This document shows, piece after piece, positions 1-9,093 of a stretch of DNA of 35,178 nucleotides. Numbering within the stretch: the first letter of the stretch is position 1; each line of letters opens with the position of its first letter. This stretch comes from Candidatus Blautia merdipullorum. GTDB lineage: Bacteria > Bacillota > Clostridia > Lachnospirales > Lachnospiraceae. Made by a program: the position numbers and the translations under genes. The notes under the pieces were generated by a model. The model was not told the DNA's origin. It worked only from the letters and a program-made list of their open reading frames with translations, and did no database searches. The DNA is taken from positions 1-35,178 of the forward strand of contig DWYL01000243.1 in assembly GCA_019118685.1 (NCBI GenBank), read 5' to 3'.

Positions 1-199
1 CTGTGCCCACTTTCCGAAGTTCGGAAGCCGGAATCTTTATCCCAAAGGTATCTTCCAGATCACAGAGGAGCACATAAGCTTCCACCGAAGCCAGGCCCAT
101 ATCTTCATAGAGGCCTGTGTCTTCGGTAAGATCCAGTTCTGTCTCTGTGGATTCCCGGATCACTTCCATAGTCTTTTCTTTTACTTCCTCGACAGTCAT
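1..199 (-). CDS. Acyl carrier protein (partial, C-terminus outside window)
   Basis: Sixty-six codons are visible, running off the left edge. The translation reads MTVEEVKEKTMEVIRES and continues with the ACP pattern ending near PASELRKVGT. The likely phosphopantetheine-bearing Ser is Ser38 in the segment MGLASVEAY, where the usual D-S-L is replaced by A-S-V. An ACP carries an acyl or aminoacyl group as a thioester. Its ATG overlaps the stop of the upstream AMP-forming ligase by one base (TAATG), so the two are translationally coupled and probably act as ligase and carrier. It is the last visible gene of the polysaccharide operon. The cargo cannot be read from the sequence. A D-alanyl or peptidyl carrier protein is the main alternative. 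Confidence 0.85.
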   Translation of the reverse strand, partial: MTVEEVKEKTMEVIRESTETELDLTEDTGLYEDMGLASVEAYVLLCDLEDTFGIKIPASELRKVGT

Positions 200-1692
200 T
201 ACGCTTCTCCTTCCAGTACTTGACGGCGTATCAGTTTTCCCATCGCGGTTTTCTCCGGAGCTTTTTCTAAAAAACGGATCTTTTTGATCTGCTTGTAGAC
301 AGGCACAGACTGATTATACTCTTCTATCTCCCTGCGGATCCTGTCTCTGATCTCCTCTTCTTCCTGAGGGGAGCAATTCTCCGGATACCTGGGGAAGATC
401 ACTCCGGTGATCAGATTATCTTCTGCCTCTGCCACAGCTTCCTGGATATCTTCATACTGATACAGCTTTTTCTCGATTTCTTCCGGACTGACGTTTTCTC
501 CATTTGCCAGGATGATCAGATTATTCCTCCGTCCTGTAAGATAAAGGTATCCTTCTTCATCCATCCGGCACAGATCTCCGGTGGCATACCAGCCCTGGCA
601 AAGCACTTTCTTGGTTTCTTCTTTCTCTCCATAATAACCCATCATAATAGAGGGGCTTCGCAGATAAAGCTCTCCGTTTTCAATTTTTACTTCCAGGTCC
701 TCCGGAGGCTTGCCAATGGAATCCGGATGGTCCAGGGTCATCTCCCACATAAAACCTATAGCTCCTGCCTCCGAAGCTCCGTACCCCTGAAAAACTGTGA
801 CCTTATGCTCCAGAAGCAGCTGCAAAAATTCCGGGCAGAAAGAGGCTCCCCCGCAGTTGATCATCTGCAGGTTCCAGCCCAGAAGCCTTCCGTTAGGCCC
901 TCCTTTTTTCAGTTTTCTGGCAAGCATCCGCAGCATAGAGGGAACCACAAATACATAATCCGGCTTCATACACTCCAGACACCGGTAAAAATACTTCATA
1001 TCTCCTGCGATGCAGACCTCGGCTCCCAGATACAAAGCGTTCAGCACAGAAGAGAAACCTGAAAGATGATGGAAAGGAAGAACTGCCAGAAGTGCCTGAA
1101 ATCTCCGGTTATTAACCCGATGGCAAATCCCTGCCGCAAGTCCCTTCTCTGACATCATGACGCCTTTACTCTCCCCGGTTGTTCCTGAAGTAAAAAACAC
1201 ACAGGCCAGATCGTCTCCATTCCTATTCCCACAGCTTAACCCGCTGCCATAACTGGTTCCTTCTGCTTTCTGGAGTTCCGAAAAGGGAAGTTTCATCAGA
1301 GAAGGGGGCAGTTCTGTCTCCCGGATAGTCTTTTCCACAAAGTCATCATAAAGGATCCCTGCGATTTCCACTTTCCGCACCTTTTCCCGGAGCGTTTCCC
1401 CGTCCATCTCTTTATCCAGAAGGACTGCCGCAGACCCGCTCCAGAAAACGGCGCACAGGCTTACGATCCATTCCAGACTGTTATTTCCCATGATCCCTAT
1501 ATGTTTTCCCTGAAGGCCGTTTTGGATGATCACCCGGGCCCCCTTCTTGATCTTCTCAAAAAATTCTTCTGCAAAGATTTCCTTGACCTCAAGCTCCTCC
1601 ATATACCGGAAAACCCTGCGCCCGGCCAGTTCTCTCTCCAACAGTTCCATGGTCTGTCTCATGTTTTCCGGCGTCTCTGTTATCTCTCCCAT
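199..1692 (-). CDS. AMP-forming acyl/aminoacyl-ACP ligase (ANL superfamily)
   Basis: This 497-residue adenylate-forming enzyme has the P-loop-like A3 motif TSGTTGESKG at about residues 168-177. Further on are YGASEAGAIG, the ATGDL motif, the hinge/A8 region TGRRNNLIILANGENVSP and a C-terminal Lys in KTAMGKL. ANL enzymes activate a carboxylate with ATP and pass it to a thiol. The coupled downstream ACP gene suggests an ACP phosphopantetheine as acceptor rather than CoA. The start is the ATG with a good upstream GGTGAGGGAGA ribosome site, 6 bases after the stop of the acyltransferase gene. In context it probably supplies an activated acyl or amino-acid group for glycan modification, as DltA supplies D-alanine. 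The substrate is unknown. Confidence 0.85.
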   Translation of the reverse strand: MGEITETPENMRQTMELLERELAGRRVFRYMEELEVKEIFAEEFFEKIKKGARVIIQNGLQGKHIGIMGNNSLEWIVSLCAVFWSGSAAVLLDKEMDGETLREKVRKVEIAGILYDDFVEKTIRETELPPSLMKLPFSELQKAEGTSYGSGLSCGNRNGDDLACVFFTSGTTGESKGVMMSEKGLAAGICHRVNNRRFQALLAVLPFHHLSGFSSVLNALYLGAEVCIAGDMKYFYRCLECMKPDYVFVVPSMLRMLARKLKKGGPNGRLLGWNLQMINCGGASFCPEFLQLLLEHKVTVFQGYGASEAGAIGFMWEMTLDHPDSIGKPPEDLEVKIENGELYLRSPSIMMGYYGEKEETKKVLCQGWYATGDLCRMDEEGYLYLTGRRNNLIILANGENVSPEEIEKKLYQYEDIQEAVAEAEDNLITGVIFPRYPENCSPQEEEEIRDRIRREIEEYNQSVPVYKQIKKIRFLEKAPEKTAMGKLIRRQVLEGEA

Positions 1693-1698
1693 TCTCCC

Positions 1699-2784
1699 TC
1701 ACCTCTCCAGTACGATTTTTCCGGTCTTTTTCTTCTTTGTTTTCTTTATTATACACAAAATCATTTTGTAAAGCACATACATTATGACACATCTGCCTAT
1801 AAAACACAGACCCACGCCGATCCATGGATGATCCGGGAGGATCCCCGGGATCCGGTACCATGGAAAAATCACTTTTTCATAAGCGTGAAGGCAGACGATC
1901 CAGATAGACTGAAATCCTATCTCCTCCAGAGCTCCAAAAATCCTTCCCTTATGCTCCTTTCTCATGAACAGGGCATACAGACGGAGAAGGAGAAATCCCC
2001 AGCAAAAAGATCCCGCCACATCCAGAAGCCCCAGCTTCCAGACACAGGCTACAATATTTACTCCTCCAAAGGCAGCGGTGATCCCTGCCACAACAGCGAT
2101 CAGGACCCACCAGGTCCAGGGCAGCTTTCCCTCCAGAAGACCATGGTTTTTTATAGCCTCTCCTGCCCAGAGATAACCGACTGCCAGAAAAGCCATAGGA
2201 AGGCAGTAGGGCCAGATCTTCCACAGCAGGGTCATAATATAGCTTAAAACCACACACCCTGCCACACAGAAATATTTCAGTCTCTGAGAATGAAACCTGG
2301 ATATCCCGTTATAAAGGATCCAGCCGCCAAAAAGAGCCAGAACAAACCAGAAAATACTCACAGACTCTACCGGTATCCCAAACAGTTCTCCTCCCCCTTC
2401 TGCGTTCAGTCCCAGCAGATAAGTGAGGACCAGTTCTCCCCCGTTTTCCAGGAAAGACCGCTGTTTTACCACAGCCAGCAGAAGCTTTGTTGCCAGGACA
2501 GCCGCCGCCACCCAGAAATACGGGCGGAGCAGAAGCCTTCGCTGGATGGAAAAACATTTTTTCGGACTCCTCTTGTAAAATCCGAATCCACTGATCATAA
2601 AGAAGGCCGCCATGATCCCTCCTCCCAGAACACTGCCAGACCCCAAGAAGAGGCCGGATCCTCCAGGTTCTGAAGAAGCCAGGTACAGATTTACAGAATG
2701 CCCCAGAACGATCAGGAGCATCCCAAGACCTCTGGCCATATTAAAATATCCCAGGCTCAGTGCTTTTGTCTGTTCACTCTTCAT
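1699..2784 (-). CDS. Acyltransferase family 3 membrane protein
   Basis: This 361-residue polytopic membrane protein opens with YFNMARGLGMLLIVLGHS. That matches the first helix of acyltransferase-3/OafA-type proteins, in which the conserved His in the helix is part of the active site. About ten hydrophobic segments follow, and a basic tail rich in Lys ends the protein. These enzymes O-acylate sugars of surface polysaccharides, usually with acetyl-CoA. Here an AMP-ligase and an ACP lie directly downstream, so a donor delivered by ACP is possible but not shown. The start overlaps the end of the flippase gene by 11 bases, which places it firmly in the polysaccharide operon. Confidence 0.8.
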   Translation of the reverse strand: MKSEQTKALSLGYFNMARGLGMLLIVLGHSVNLYLASSEPGGSGLFLGSGSVLGGGIMAAFFMISGFGFYKRSPKKCFSIQRRLLLRPYFWVAAAVLATKLLLAVVKQRSFLENGGELVLTYLLGLNAEGGGELFGIPVESVSIFWFVLALFGGWILYNGISRFHSQRLKYFCVAGCVVLSYIMTLLWKIWPYCLPMAFLAVGYLWAGEAIKNHGLLEGKLPWTWWVLIAVVAGITAAFGGVNIVACVWKLGLLDVAGSFCWGFLLLRLYALFMRKEHKGRIFGALEEIGFQSIWIVCLHAYEKVIFPWYRIPGILPDHPWIGVGLCFIGRCVIMYVLYKMILCIIKKTKKKKTGKIVLER

Positions 2785-4234
2785 GGTTTTTCCCCCCTCT
2801 GCTCATCTGTTTTAATATAGGAAGCAGTTTTTTCCGAAAAGCAAAAAGCACGGCAGCCGCACAGATCAAGGCCCCATACCTAAGATAGGCCAGACGGTAC
2901 AGACCCATAGCTGCAAAGGATAAGATCACCACGCCTCCTGAAATTGCCAGAAGCACTTTGTCTTGAAAGACTTTTCCCTTTAAATGATGGATCCTGCAGG
3001 CTCTTCTCATCAAGATATAATGGAGAAGGGTCAGCAGCATATAACAAAGCAGGGTAGTCCATCCTGCGGCAAAATAGCCGAATATAGGAATAAAAATAAT
3101 ATTCAGTATAATATTCAGCACCGAACAGACAATGGAGATAATGGAAATTCCTTTGTTTTCTCCATAGTACATCTCCACATTTGCAAATACCATATATAGA
3201 AATATAAAAAATACACTGGCGGAAACCGGCGCAATGATCCAGATGGCCTCCATATAAGCTTCTGTTGCCAGGATCCTTACCAGATCAGGAGCCAGAGCGC
3301 TGACCGCAAAAGTAGCCCCCCCTACCATCAGGCACAGAGCCGACGCCGTACGGCCCACTTCCTGAAATTTTCCTGCCTTCAGCTTCTTATACATCCAGGG
3401 ATTAAAAGAACCATTTATGGCAGACAGCACAAGAAGCATCAGAGTTGCCGCCGAATAGGCCACGCTGTACACCGCCGCCTTTTCGCTTCCCTCAAAGTAG
3501 TTGATCAAAATACGGTCTGACTGGTTCAGGATCAGCTGAGATATGTAGTAAAAAATCAAAGGCAGATTAAATCTCAGTGCAAAGCTCCAGTACTCTTTTT
3601 TATAGAAGGTCTTCCCCCTGGCCAAAAGCACTGCCGCCAGTATCAGTCCGAAGAGAGTCTGGACAAATACAGAGCCTATGATCCTGGCCTCTGCTTTATA
3701 GCTGGTATTTACCACGGCAAGGATCGTGATCAGAAGGTTCAGCACCGTACTGGCCACTGTAACCGCCACAGGCTTTCTGTAGCGGAAATCAAAGCGCTCT
3801 CTGTTGGTCCACAGCATCAAAGGCGGATTGAACATCAGCTGGATAAACATCAGCAGCATAATCAAACTGCTCAGTCCAGTTGCCCGGTCGATCCAGGGAT
3901 GAAACAAAAGGTAAATCCCTGTAGAGACTGCGGTCATCACCATGATCAAGCCCATAACAGAAGAAGTATAGCCATCCTTGTCTTCCTCATACCGGATCAG
4001 TCCATTGTTCAGTCCCTCATAAGGAATCTTCAGGGAAGTAAAAAGAAGGAACACATCAAACCAGGCAAAATAAACATTGCAGATACCATATTCCTCTGTA
4101 GTCAGGAGTCTGGTAAATACCGGTACGGTAATAAAAGAGATCCCCCTCTGCAGAAACTGGCAGAAGGTAAACCAGAGAGATGTCCGGACAGCCGGAGACA
4201 TTTCTCTGTATTTTCTCATCAGATCTATCTTCAC
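2774..4234 (-). CDS. Wzx-like polysaccharide flippase (MOP superfamily)
   Basis: This 486-residue protein has 12-14 hydrophobic segments. Its N-terminus, with LWFTFCQFLQRGISFITVPV followed by FTRLLTTEEYG, is typical of polysaccharide transporters of the MOP family (RfbX/Wzx). Such proteins move lipid-linked oligosaccharide repeat units across the membrane. The start codon is GTG and its first bases overlap the TGA stop of the Wzy-like gene (GTGA), indicating translational coupling. Length and topology match the family. The position directly after the polymerase and before the acyltransferase supports a role in assembly of the same surface polymer. Confidence 0.85.
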   Translation of the reverse strand: MKIDLMRKYREMSPAVRTSLWFTFCQFLQRGISFITVPVFTRLLTTEEYGICNVYFAWFDVFLLFTSLKIPYEGLNNGLIRYEEDKDGYTSSVMGLIMVMTAVSTGIYLLFHPWIDRATGLSSLIMLLMFIQLMFNPPLMLWTNRERFDFRYRKPVAVTVASTVLNLLITILAVVNTSYKAEARIIGSVFVQTLFGLILAAVLLARGKTFYKKEYWSFALRFNLPLIFYYISQLILNQSDRILINYFEGSEKAAVYSVAYSAATLMLLVLSAINGSFNPWMYKKLKAGKFQEVGRTASALCLMVGGATFAVSALAPDLVRILATEAYMEAIWIIAPVSASVFFIFLYMVFANVEMYYGENKGISIISIVCSVLNIILNIIFIPIFGYFAAGWTTLLCYMLLTLLHYILMRRACRIHHLKGKVFQDKVLLAISGGVVILSFAAMGLYRLAYLRYGALICAAAVLFAFRKKLLPILKQMSRGGKNHEE

Positions 4235-5490
4235 TCTTCAGCCTCCTGTCCCTTCCTCTCTCTGACCTTTTCCTGGGCAAAAAGGAATCCCAGCCAAAAT
4301 GCCAGCGGAACGGCAATAGGATTTGCGAAAGCCGACTCACTGGTGCTGGAGATCAAAAGATATGCTATAGGAACCAGACCTGAGGCAAAGATGCTTTTGT
4401 CCTTTTTCATGGAAAAAATCTTTTTTGCCAGCAAAAACAGCACTCCCAGAATCGCTAAAAATCCGAAGAACCCGCATTCTCCCAAGATCATGGGCCAGAA
4501 AGTATCTGAGACAAAGTCCGGGAAATCCGGAGAAAGACCCCAGACTCCGGCCATGCGGTACATGCCATACACAGGGGAATAGGGCTCTACAGAAAATGCA
4601 GATCCGTAAGTTCCCCATCCTGTTCCAAAGGGAAAATGATCCCAGGCGATAAAAGGCGCTCCGATGGTAAGCACGGCCCTGGCCGATTCTACTCCCATAA
4701 GAAAGTAATAGCTCACAATCTGGTAGGCTGCCGCAGCCCCTGCCAGGATGAAAACAGCCACTGCAAATATCTTCACTTTTTTGCTGATCTTCTGTCTCTT
4801 TTGGAATACCAGGAGATAGATCAGAAGCACACAGGCGACTACGCCCATAGCCTTTACCCTTCTGGTACTCAGCATTACAAACGCCAGCAGAATCAGAGGG
4901 AGGATAATCTTCTTCCCTTTCTCCTTATAAAGCCAAAAGTAAATCCCGCACAGAAGTACACAGTTCCCCACCAGAATGGTATAGGCAGAGTAAAACAGCT
5001 TGACCGCCCGGAGGCCTCCGCGCATATCCGCGTCAAATATTTTGAAGCACTGATCCGCCACGCACAAAACAAACAGCGCCAGGGTAATGACGTTCAGCAG
5101 CGGCCACAGCTTTTTCTTTATACTGTCAAAATCTATGTCTTCACAGGCAAACATCAGGTAAGAAGCTCCCAAAGCCAGAAAGAACTTTATATTTACATAA
5201 GCGTCCTGGGCGGAGTTTAAAAAGGGCTGATATCTGTAGGCGATCACTCCGCACCATCCGCTGATCCAGAATATCAGGAGCAAAGCTCCAAATACTATTT
5301 TCTCTCTTGTCCGGCTTAATGTAAGCTTTTTCCGGAAAAACCTCAGCAAAGCCAGCGGGAGGATCAGCAGTCCGAAAATCTCATCCAGATATTGAAAAGG
5401 CTCCAGATGCTGCTGCAGGGGGTTCTGCAGCAAAAATAAAATGATCCAAATACCAACCAGACAGGTTTTTCTCCAAGTCACTGATCTCAT
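4231..5490 (-). CDS. Wzy-like O-antigen/polysaccharide polymerase
   Basis: The 419-residue product is strongly hydrophobic with about 10-12 membrane segments and a larger extracytoplasmic loop around the APFIAWDHFPFGTGWGTYGS region. This is the usual layout of O-antigen polymerase/ligase-like proteins (Wzy_C type), which join repeat units outside the membrane. An in-frame ATG at 5613 lies inside the upstream gene. I prefer the ATG at 5490 (MRSVTWRKTC) because AGGAG sits eight bases before it and it begins after the Stealth gene ends at 5513. These proteins diverge quickly, so the assignment rests on topology and position between the Stealth transferase and Wzx. Confidence 0.75.
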   Translation of the reverse strand: MRSVTWRKTCLVGIWIILFLLQNPLQQHLEPFQYLDEIFGLLILPLALLRFFRKKLTLSRTREKIVFGALLLIFWISGWCGVIAYRYQPFLNSAQDAYVNIKFFLALGASYLMFACEDIDFDSIKKKLWPLLNVITLALFVLCVADQCFKIFDADMRGGLRAVKLFYSAYTILVGNCVLLCGIYFWLYKEKGKKIILPLILLAFVMLSTRRVKAMGVVACVLLIYLLVFQKRQKISKKVKIFAVAVFILAGAAAAYQIVSYYFLMGVESARAVLTIGAPFIAWDHFPFGTGWGTYGSAFSVEPYSPVYGMYRMAGVWGLSPDFPDFVSDTFWPMILGECGFFGFLAILGVLFLLAKKIFSMKKDKSIFASGLVPIAYLLISSTSESAFANPIAVPLAFWLGFLFAQEKVRERKGQEAEE

Positions 5491-5512
5491 ATTCTTTCGC
5501 TCCTGTTTCTTC

Positions 5513-6517
5513 TTATCGTATTTCAAATCCCGACAGTTCCGGAAGTAGCCTGTCAAAGCTTTCCTGCAGTTTTCTTTGTGTCCCTTCAAAATCAATATCC
5601 GTCTTACTGTCATTGAGGCATACTACATGATATTTCTGCCTTTCCAGGCTTCTGGTTATCTCTTCCAGGTCATCCTCCCACAGTTCATAATGCCGTCCCC
5701 AGGTTGTGCTTCTGGAGTGAAATTTTCCTTCACAGATCTGCCAGCTTTTCACCAGCCAGTGGGTAAGATCCCCTTTAGAGCGGAAGCGGTGGCTTCCGCA
5801 CTCTTCCAGCAGCGGGCCTTCCTCTTCCCATACTCGCTGAAAGGTACTTTTCAAATAAGAAGTGGGAAGATGGGTATCCCGAAAGCAGGAAAAATACCGG
5901 AAGGGGAACAGCAAAAAATTTCTCAGCAGATCCCCTCTGTATTTCAGAGTAAAAAATTTCCTTCCGTTTTTTTTCATGACTTCTTTCTTATTAAAATGTC
6001 TGTTGATCAAAGCAAAATTATTGATCTGCATATGAGGCAGGCAATCCTCCGGTCCCGGAGCAGTAGCCATATCCAGCAGCGCAGATTCACAGGGAAGTCC
6101 GTTTTTGAAAAAGTCCTCCGGCTTAACCGGGGCAGTAAGGAACATATCGTCATTAAAAAGCACAAATTGCTCTCCCAGCTCCGGGATCTTATGGAGCCAA
6201 AGCTCGATCACATTAGAATTAAATGTAGGCAGGAACTTTTCCGGTATATAATCCTGGTGTTTTACCAGTCTGAGTTTTGGATGGGTCAGATCCAGCCATT
6301 TCGGGACCTGGCCGTTGGTCACCAGAAATATGCGGTTCACCCATGGGGCAAAGCGCTCTGCTCCCCGGAACCAGTATTTCATCAGCCCCCAGTCCCGGAA
6401 CCGGTTCTCATCATCTCCATTGTCCAGATCTTCCCGGTCATAGCTTCTTCTCTGTCTCTGCCAGTCCGGATCTGTTCCATCCACCCATAAAATAACAAAA
6501 TCTATCTTCTCTGCCAC
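5513..6517 (-). CDS. Stealth-family sugar-phosphate transferase
   Basis: The 334-residue protein begins MAEKIDFVILWVDGTDPDW, a clear Stealth CR1 motif (I-D-x-V-x-x-W-V-D-G-x-D-P). The CR2 signature FVLFNDDMFL lies near residue 120. A CR3-like segment with His/Arg residues (TSYLKSTFQRVW) and a terminal CR4-like CLNDS element follow. Stealth proteins (capsular polysaccharide phosphotransferases, related to the human GlcNAc-1-phosphotransferase) build phosphodiester links between sugars in surface polymers. The start is GTG with GGGAAG just upstream, 15 bases after the preceding gene. The polymer made here therefore probably contains hexose-phosphate linkages. Confidence 0.88.
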   Translation of the reverse strand: MAEKIDFVILWVDGTDPDWQRQRRSYDREDLDNGDDENRFRDWGLMKYWFRGAERFAPWVNRIFLVTNGQVPKWLDLTHPKLRLVKHQDYIPEKFLPTFNSNVIELWLHKIPELGEQFVLFNDDMFLTAPVKPEDFFKNGLPCESALLDMATAPGPEDCLPHMQINNFALINRHFNKKEVMKKNGRKFFTLKYRGDLLRNFLLFPFRYFSCFRDTHLPTSYLKSTFQRVWEEEGPLLEECGSHRFRSKGDLTHWLVKSWQICEGKFHSRSTTWGRHYELWEDDLEEITRSLERQKYHVVCLNDSKTDIDFEGTQRKLQESFDRLLPELSGFEIR

Positions 6518-6532
6518 TTACTTCCCGCCCTT

Positions 6533-7735
6533 TCAATGACCCTTATATACTTCCATTAATTTTTTTCCATACTCTTCTATGGTATCAAACTGTACCTCTG
6601 CGCAGGATTCAGAAAAAATCTCCGGTTCACGGCTGTCCCAGATCTTCCGGATCATATTCTTTAAGTTCTCCCTATCCCCGGATGGAAAAAGCCACCCTGT
6701 CTTTCCCGGCCGGATCAGTTCCGGCACACCGCCCCGTATGGCGCCCAGCACCGGAGTTCCGTTCATAATACTTTCCATAACTGAGAAAGGACAGTTTTCA
6801 TTACATTCTGAAGGACAGACGGTAAACCTTGCTCCGCTGATCATCTGATCCAGCTCCCGGTCTTTCAGAAATCCTGCGTTTTTAATATTCTCTGTCTCCT
6901 GGATCCTGTCTTCCAGAGGACCTCCCCCCGCAAATACAAAAGGGATATCCGGCAATTCTCTGCATGCATCCAAAAGGGTCAGGATCCCCTTTTCCCGGGA
7001 ATACCGGCCGAAATATAAAATATAACTTCCTTTTCCATTCTTTTTTCCTGTAACAGGGCGGACAAAGTTAGGGAGGACCCGGGTTTTCGGCGCCAGCAGC
7101 GGATCTGTATCCAGCCGTCCTTTTACGAATTCTGAAGGGCAGATGATCACATCCAGGCCGCCGTAAATTTTCCGTCTCTTCCAATACCAGGCCTCCAAAG
7201 CTCCCAGACAGCTCCTGGCAAAAGAGCCATGGATGCACCGGCTGCGGATACAGGGCATATAGCTCCCTCCCAGACAGCTTTCACATACCTGCCCTGTGCC
7301 GGGCTGATACAAATAATGATTTGGACATACCAGCTGCGGATCATGAGCTGTATAAACGATCCTCAGCTTCTCCTTCTTATTTTTTCTGTATTCTTCTGCC
7401 CCTTCCAGAATGGAAGGTGTCAGCTGGTAATTAAAGTTATTAAGATGCATAATATCCGGCTGAAATTCTTCCAGTATCCTCTTTACCTTTTCCCTGGCAT
7501 CTGGGGAAGAGACGATTTTGAAGGGATTTACCAGGTTTGCAAAAATCCCCTTTTTGTGAAAATCCACAGGATCCCCGTACAGGCCCCACCGGTTTCCCAC
7601 AACATTCTCCTTGTGATCCATGCCGAAGTACTCTACCTGGCAGCCTTGGCGTTTCAGATATTCTCCTACTTTAAATGTATAGGTTTCAGCCCCTCCTGCC
7701 GGATGCAGGAACTTATTCACCATCAGAACTTTCAA
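6533..7735 (-). CDS. Glycosyltransferase family 4
   Basis: This 400-residue protein has the two-domain GT-B layout. The N-terminal KVLMVNKFLHPAGGAETYT motif includes the Gly-rich acceptor-binding loop. The C-terminal domain has YFGRYSREKG and the E-x7-E type element NENCPFSVMESIMNGTPVLG. A Cys-rich segment near residues 135-165 (CPNHYLYQPG, CESCLGG, CIRSRCIHG) is seen in several GT4 enzymes and may bind a metal. The start codon is TTG, in agreement with family N-termini. The reading frame overlaps the end of the upstream GT4 gene by 23 bases. It likely adds a sugar to the lipid-linked repeat unit; donor and acceptor are unknown. Confidence 0.85.
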   Translation of the reverse strand: MKVLMVNKFLHPAGGAETYTFKVGEYLKRQGCQVEYFGMDHKENVVGNRWGLYGDPVDFHKKGIFANLVNPFKIVSSPDAREKVKRILEEFQPDIMHLNNFNYQLTPSILEGAEEYRKNKKEKLRIVYTAHDPQLVCPNHYLYQPGTGQVCESCLGGSYMPCIRSRCIHGSFARSCLGALEAWYWKRRKIYGGLDVIICPSEFVKGRLDTDPLLAPKTRVLPNFVRPVTGKKNGKGSYILYFGRYSREKGILTLLDACRELPDIPFVFAGGGPLEDRIQETENIKNAGFLKDRELDQMISGARFTVCPSECNENCPFSVMESIMNGTPVLGAIRGGVPELIRPGKTGWLFPSGDRENLKNMIRKIWDSREPEIFSESCAEVQFDTIEEYGKKLMEVYKGH

Positions 7736-8897
7736 TTTTTCTCCGCCCCTTGTCTCTCCTGCGCTTTTTTCTTTTTTTATTTATGGCTCTCTGATACAGA
7801 GCAAGGGTCTGCTCTGTGATCTTGTCCCAATCGTATTTTTCAAATATAGAATCCGTTACTTTTTTCCGGCTCTCTTCTACCAGATCCGGTCTCTGGCAAA
7901 GGATCTGAAGACTGGCGCGAAGAGACTCCCGGTCTCCTCTCCGGAACAGAAATCCCAGCTCCTCCATCACCTCTGCGCATTCCGGAATGTCCGAACAAAG
8001 GCAGCAATTTCCGTAGCTCATTGCTTCCAAAAGACTGATAGGCATTCCCTCCAGATTGGAAGGAAGACAGTACAGATAGCTGTTGGAATACAATTCCTCC
8101 AGTATTTCTCCCTGGACAAACCCTGTGAACAGGATCCTGGGATCTCCCTGTGCTTCTTCTTTCAGCTTTTTGAAAAATACATCTGTATCCGAGGATCCTC
8201 CGGCGATCACCAGTTTTTTGTCCGTATCCACCTGGCGAAATGCCTGTATCAGAGTTTCAAGCCCTTTTTCAGGTACGATCCTTCCCAGAAAAAGGATGTA
8301 TCCCTCTTTCTTCAGGCCCCACCGTGCCCCGATCTCTTCGCTTCCTTTTTTTTCCGGCCGCTGGATCCCGTTAGGGATCATCACTGTCGTCCGGTGATAA
8401 GTATCCTGGAAATATTTCTGGGCGGACCGGCTGAGCACAATAACCTCATCCGCCCAGGCTGCCGCCGCTTTTTCTCCCTGTTTCAGATACCAGGAGGCAA
8501 ATCCTCCCCACTTGCTTCTCTTCCAGTCCAGGCCATGTATGGTCACCACCGTCCGTATACCGAAAAGTCCGGGCAGAAAGCACATGGCGGCCGGCCCTTC
8601 TGCATGATAATGTATACAGTCGTACTTTCCTCTCAAAGCCAGTAAAGTCGCGAAAAAGGATCCCGCCGCTGCAGAGATCCCTGCGATGTCCGGCACCCAA
8701 ACTTCCCGGATCAGAACCCCTTTATGCTTTCGGCATTTCTCGGTTTCTTTTCTTTTCCTAAAGCTGCAGCGATGACGGTTATAAAGAGTCACCTTATGCC
8801 CCCGGGCAGCCATTCTCTCTGCCAGAGCTCCCACTGCGACCTCTACCCCTCCCATCCTGGACGGGACTTTTTTCTGGCCGATCATTGCAATTTTCAA
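7713..8897 (-). CDS. Glycosyltransferase family 4 (rhamnosyltransferase-like), first gene of EPS operon
   Basis: The protein begins LKIAMIGQKKVPSRMGGVEV, the pattern of Cps2T/RgpA-type GT4 enzymes that often transfer rhamnose or start chain extension. The C-terminal half has FLGRIVPEKGLETLI and the retaining-GT E-x7-E motif PSNLEGMPISLLEAMSYG. In-frame ATGs at 8936 and 8915 exist. I favour the TTG at 8897 because AAAGGTG lies seven bases before it, family proteins start at this point, and the mapped promoter would leave only about ten leader bases ahead of 8936. The C-terminus ends in a very basic Lys/Arg tail. It opens the polysaccharide operon. Confidence 0.82.
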   Translation of the reverse strand: MKIAMIGQKKVPSRMGGVEVAVGALAERMAARGHKVTLYNRHRCSFRKRKETEKCRKHKGVLIREVWVPDIAGISAAAGSFFATLLALRGKYDCIHYHAEGPAAMCFLPGLFGIRTVVTIHGLDWKRSKWGGFASWYLKQGEKAAAAWADEVIVLSRSAQKYFQDTYHRTTVMIPNGIQRPEKKGSEEIGARWGLKKEGYILFLGRIVPEKGLETLIQAFRQVDTDKKLVIAGGSSDTDVFFKKLKEEAQGDPRILFTGFVQGEILEELYSNSYLYCLPSNLEGMPISLLEAMSYGNCCLCSDIPECAEVMEELGFLFRRGDRESLRASLQILCQRPDLVEESRKKVTDSIFEKYDWDKITEQTLALYQRAINKKRKKRRRDKGRRKIESSDGE

Positions 8898-8953
8898 ATC
8901 AAAACACCTTTCCATACCAGGATGTCTCTGGAACATCCATCTACATGATAGAC

Positions 8954-8982
8954 ATTATAAAGCAAGTTCCAGATAAGCGCAA
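8954..8982 (-). promoter_or_regulatory. Promoter of the polysaccharide operon
   Basis: On the minus strand the sequence has TTGCGC (8977-8982), a 17-base spacer and a perfect TATAAT (8954-8959). Transcription would start near 8947 and leave about 50 bases before the TTG start at 8897. The leader can form a small hairpin (GGATGT/ACATCC, about 8918-8937). It sits just downstream of the terminator of the preceding gene, as expected for a new operon. Confidence 0.7.
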
Positions 8983-8990
8983 TACTGCGT

Positions 8991-9023
8991 AAAAAAGGGA
9001 GGCACAATTTTCATCGCGCCTCC
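8991..9023 (-). terminator. Rho-independent terminator of the AMP-ligase gene at 9094
   Basis: On the minus strand the arms GGAGGCGCGA and TTGTGCCTCC pair over ten positions, including two G-U pairs, around a six-base loop. A run of T follows (A8991-8996 on the plus strand). It lies 70 bases after the stop of the ligase and separates it from the polysaccharide operon. Confidence 0.8.
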
Positions 9024-9093
9024 GCTTTACTATTTATTCGCTTTCCTCATTTTTATAGGATCCTTTTCGGAAATCTGCTCTGCAGGCTGATTT

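Noticed and set aside
4231-5613. Longer N-terminus for the Wzy-like gene (ATG 5613)
   Set aside because: It would overlap the Stealth gene by about 100 bases; the ATG at 5490 has a proper ribosome site after that gene ends.
5576-6490. Plus-strand open frame of 304 codons
   Set aside because: It is antisense to the Stealth-family gene, whose motifs are clear; there are no domain features on the plus strand.
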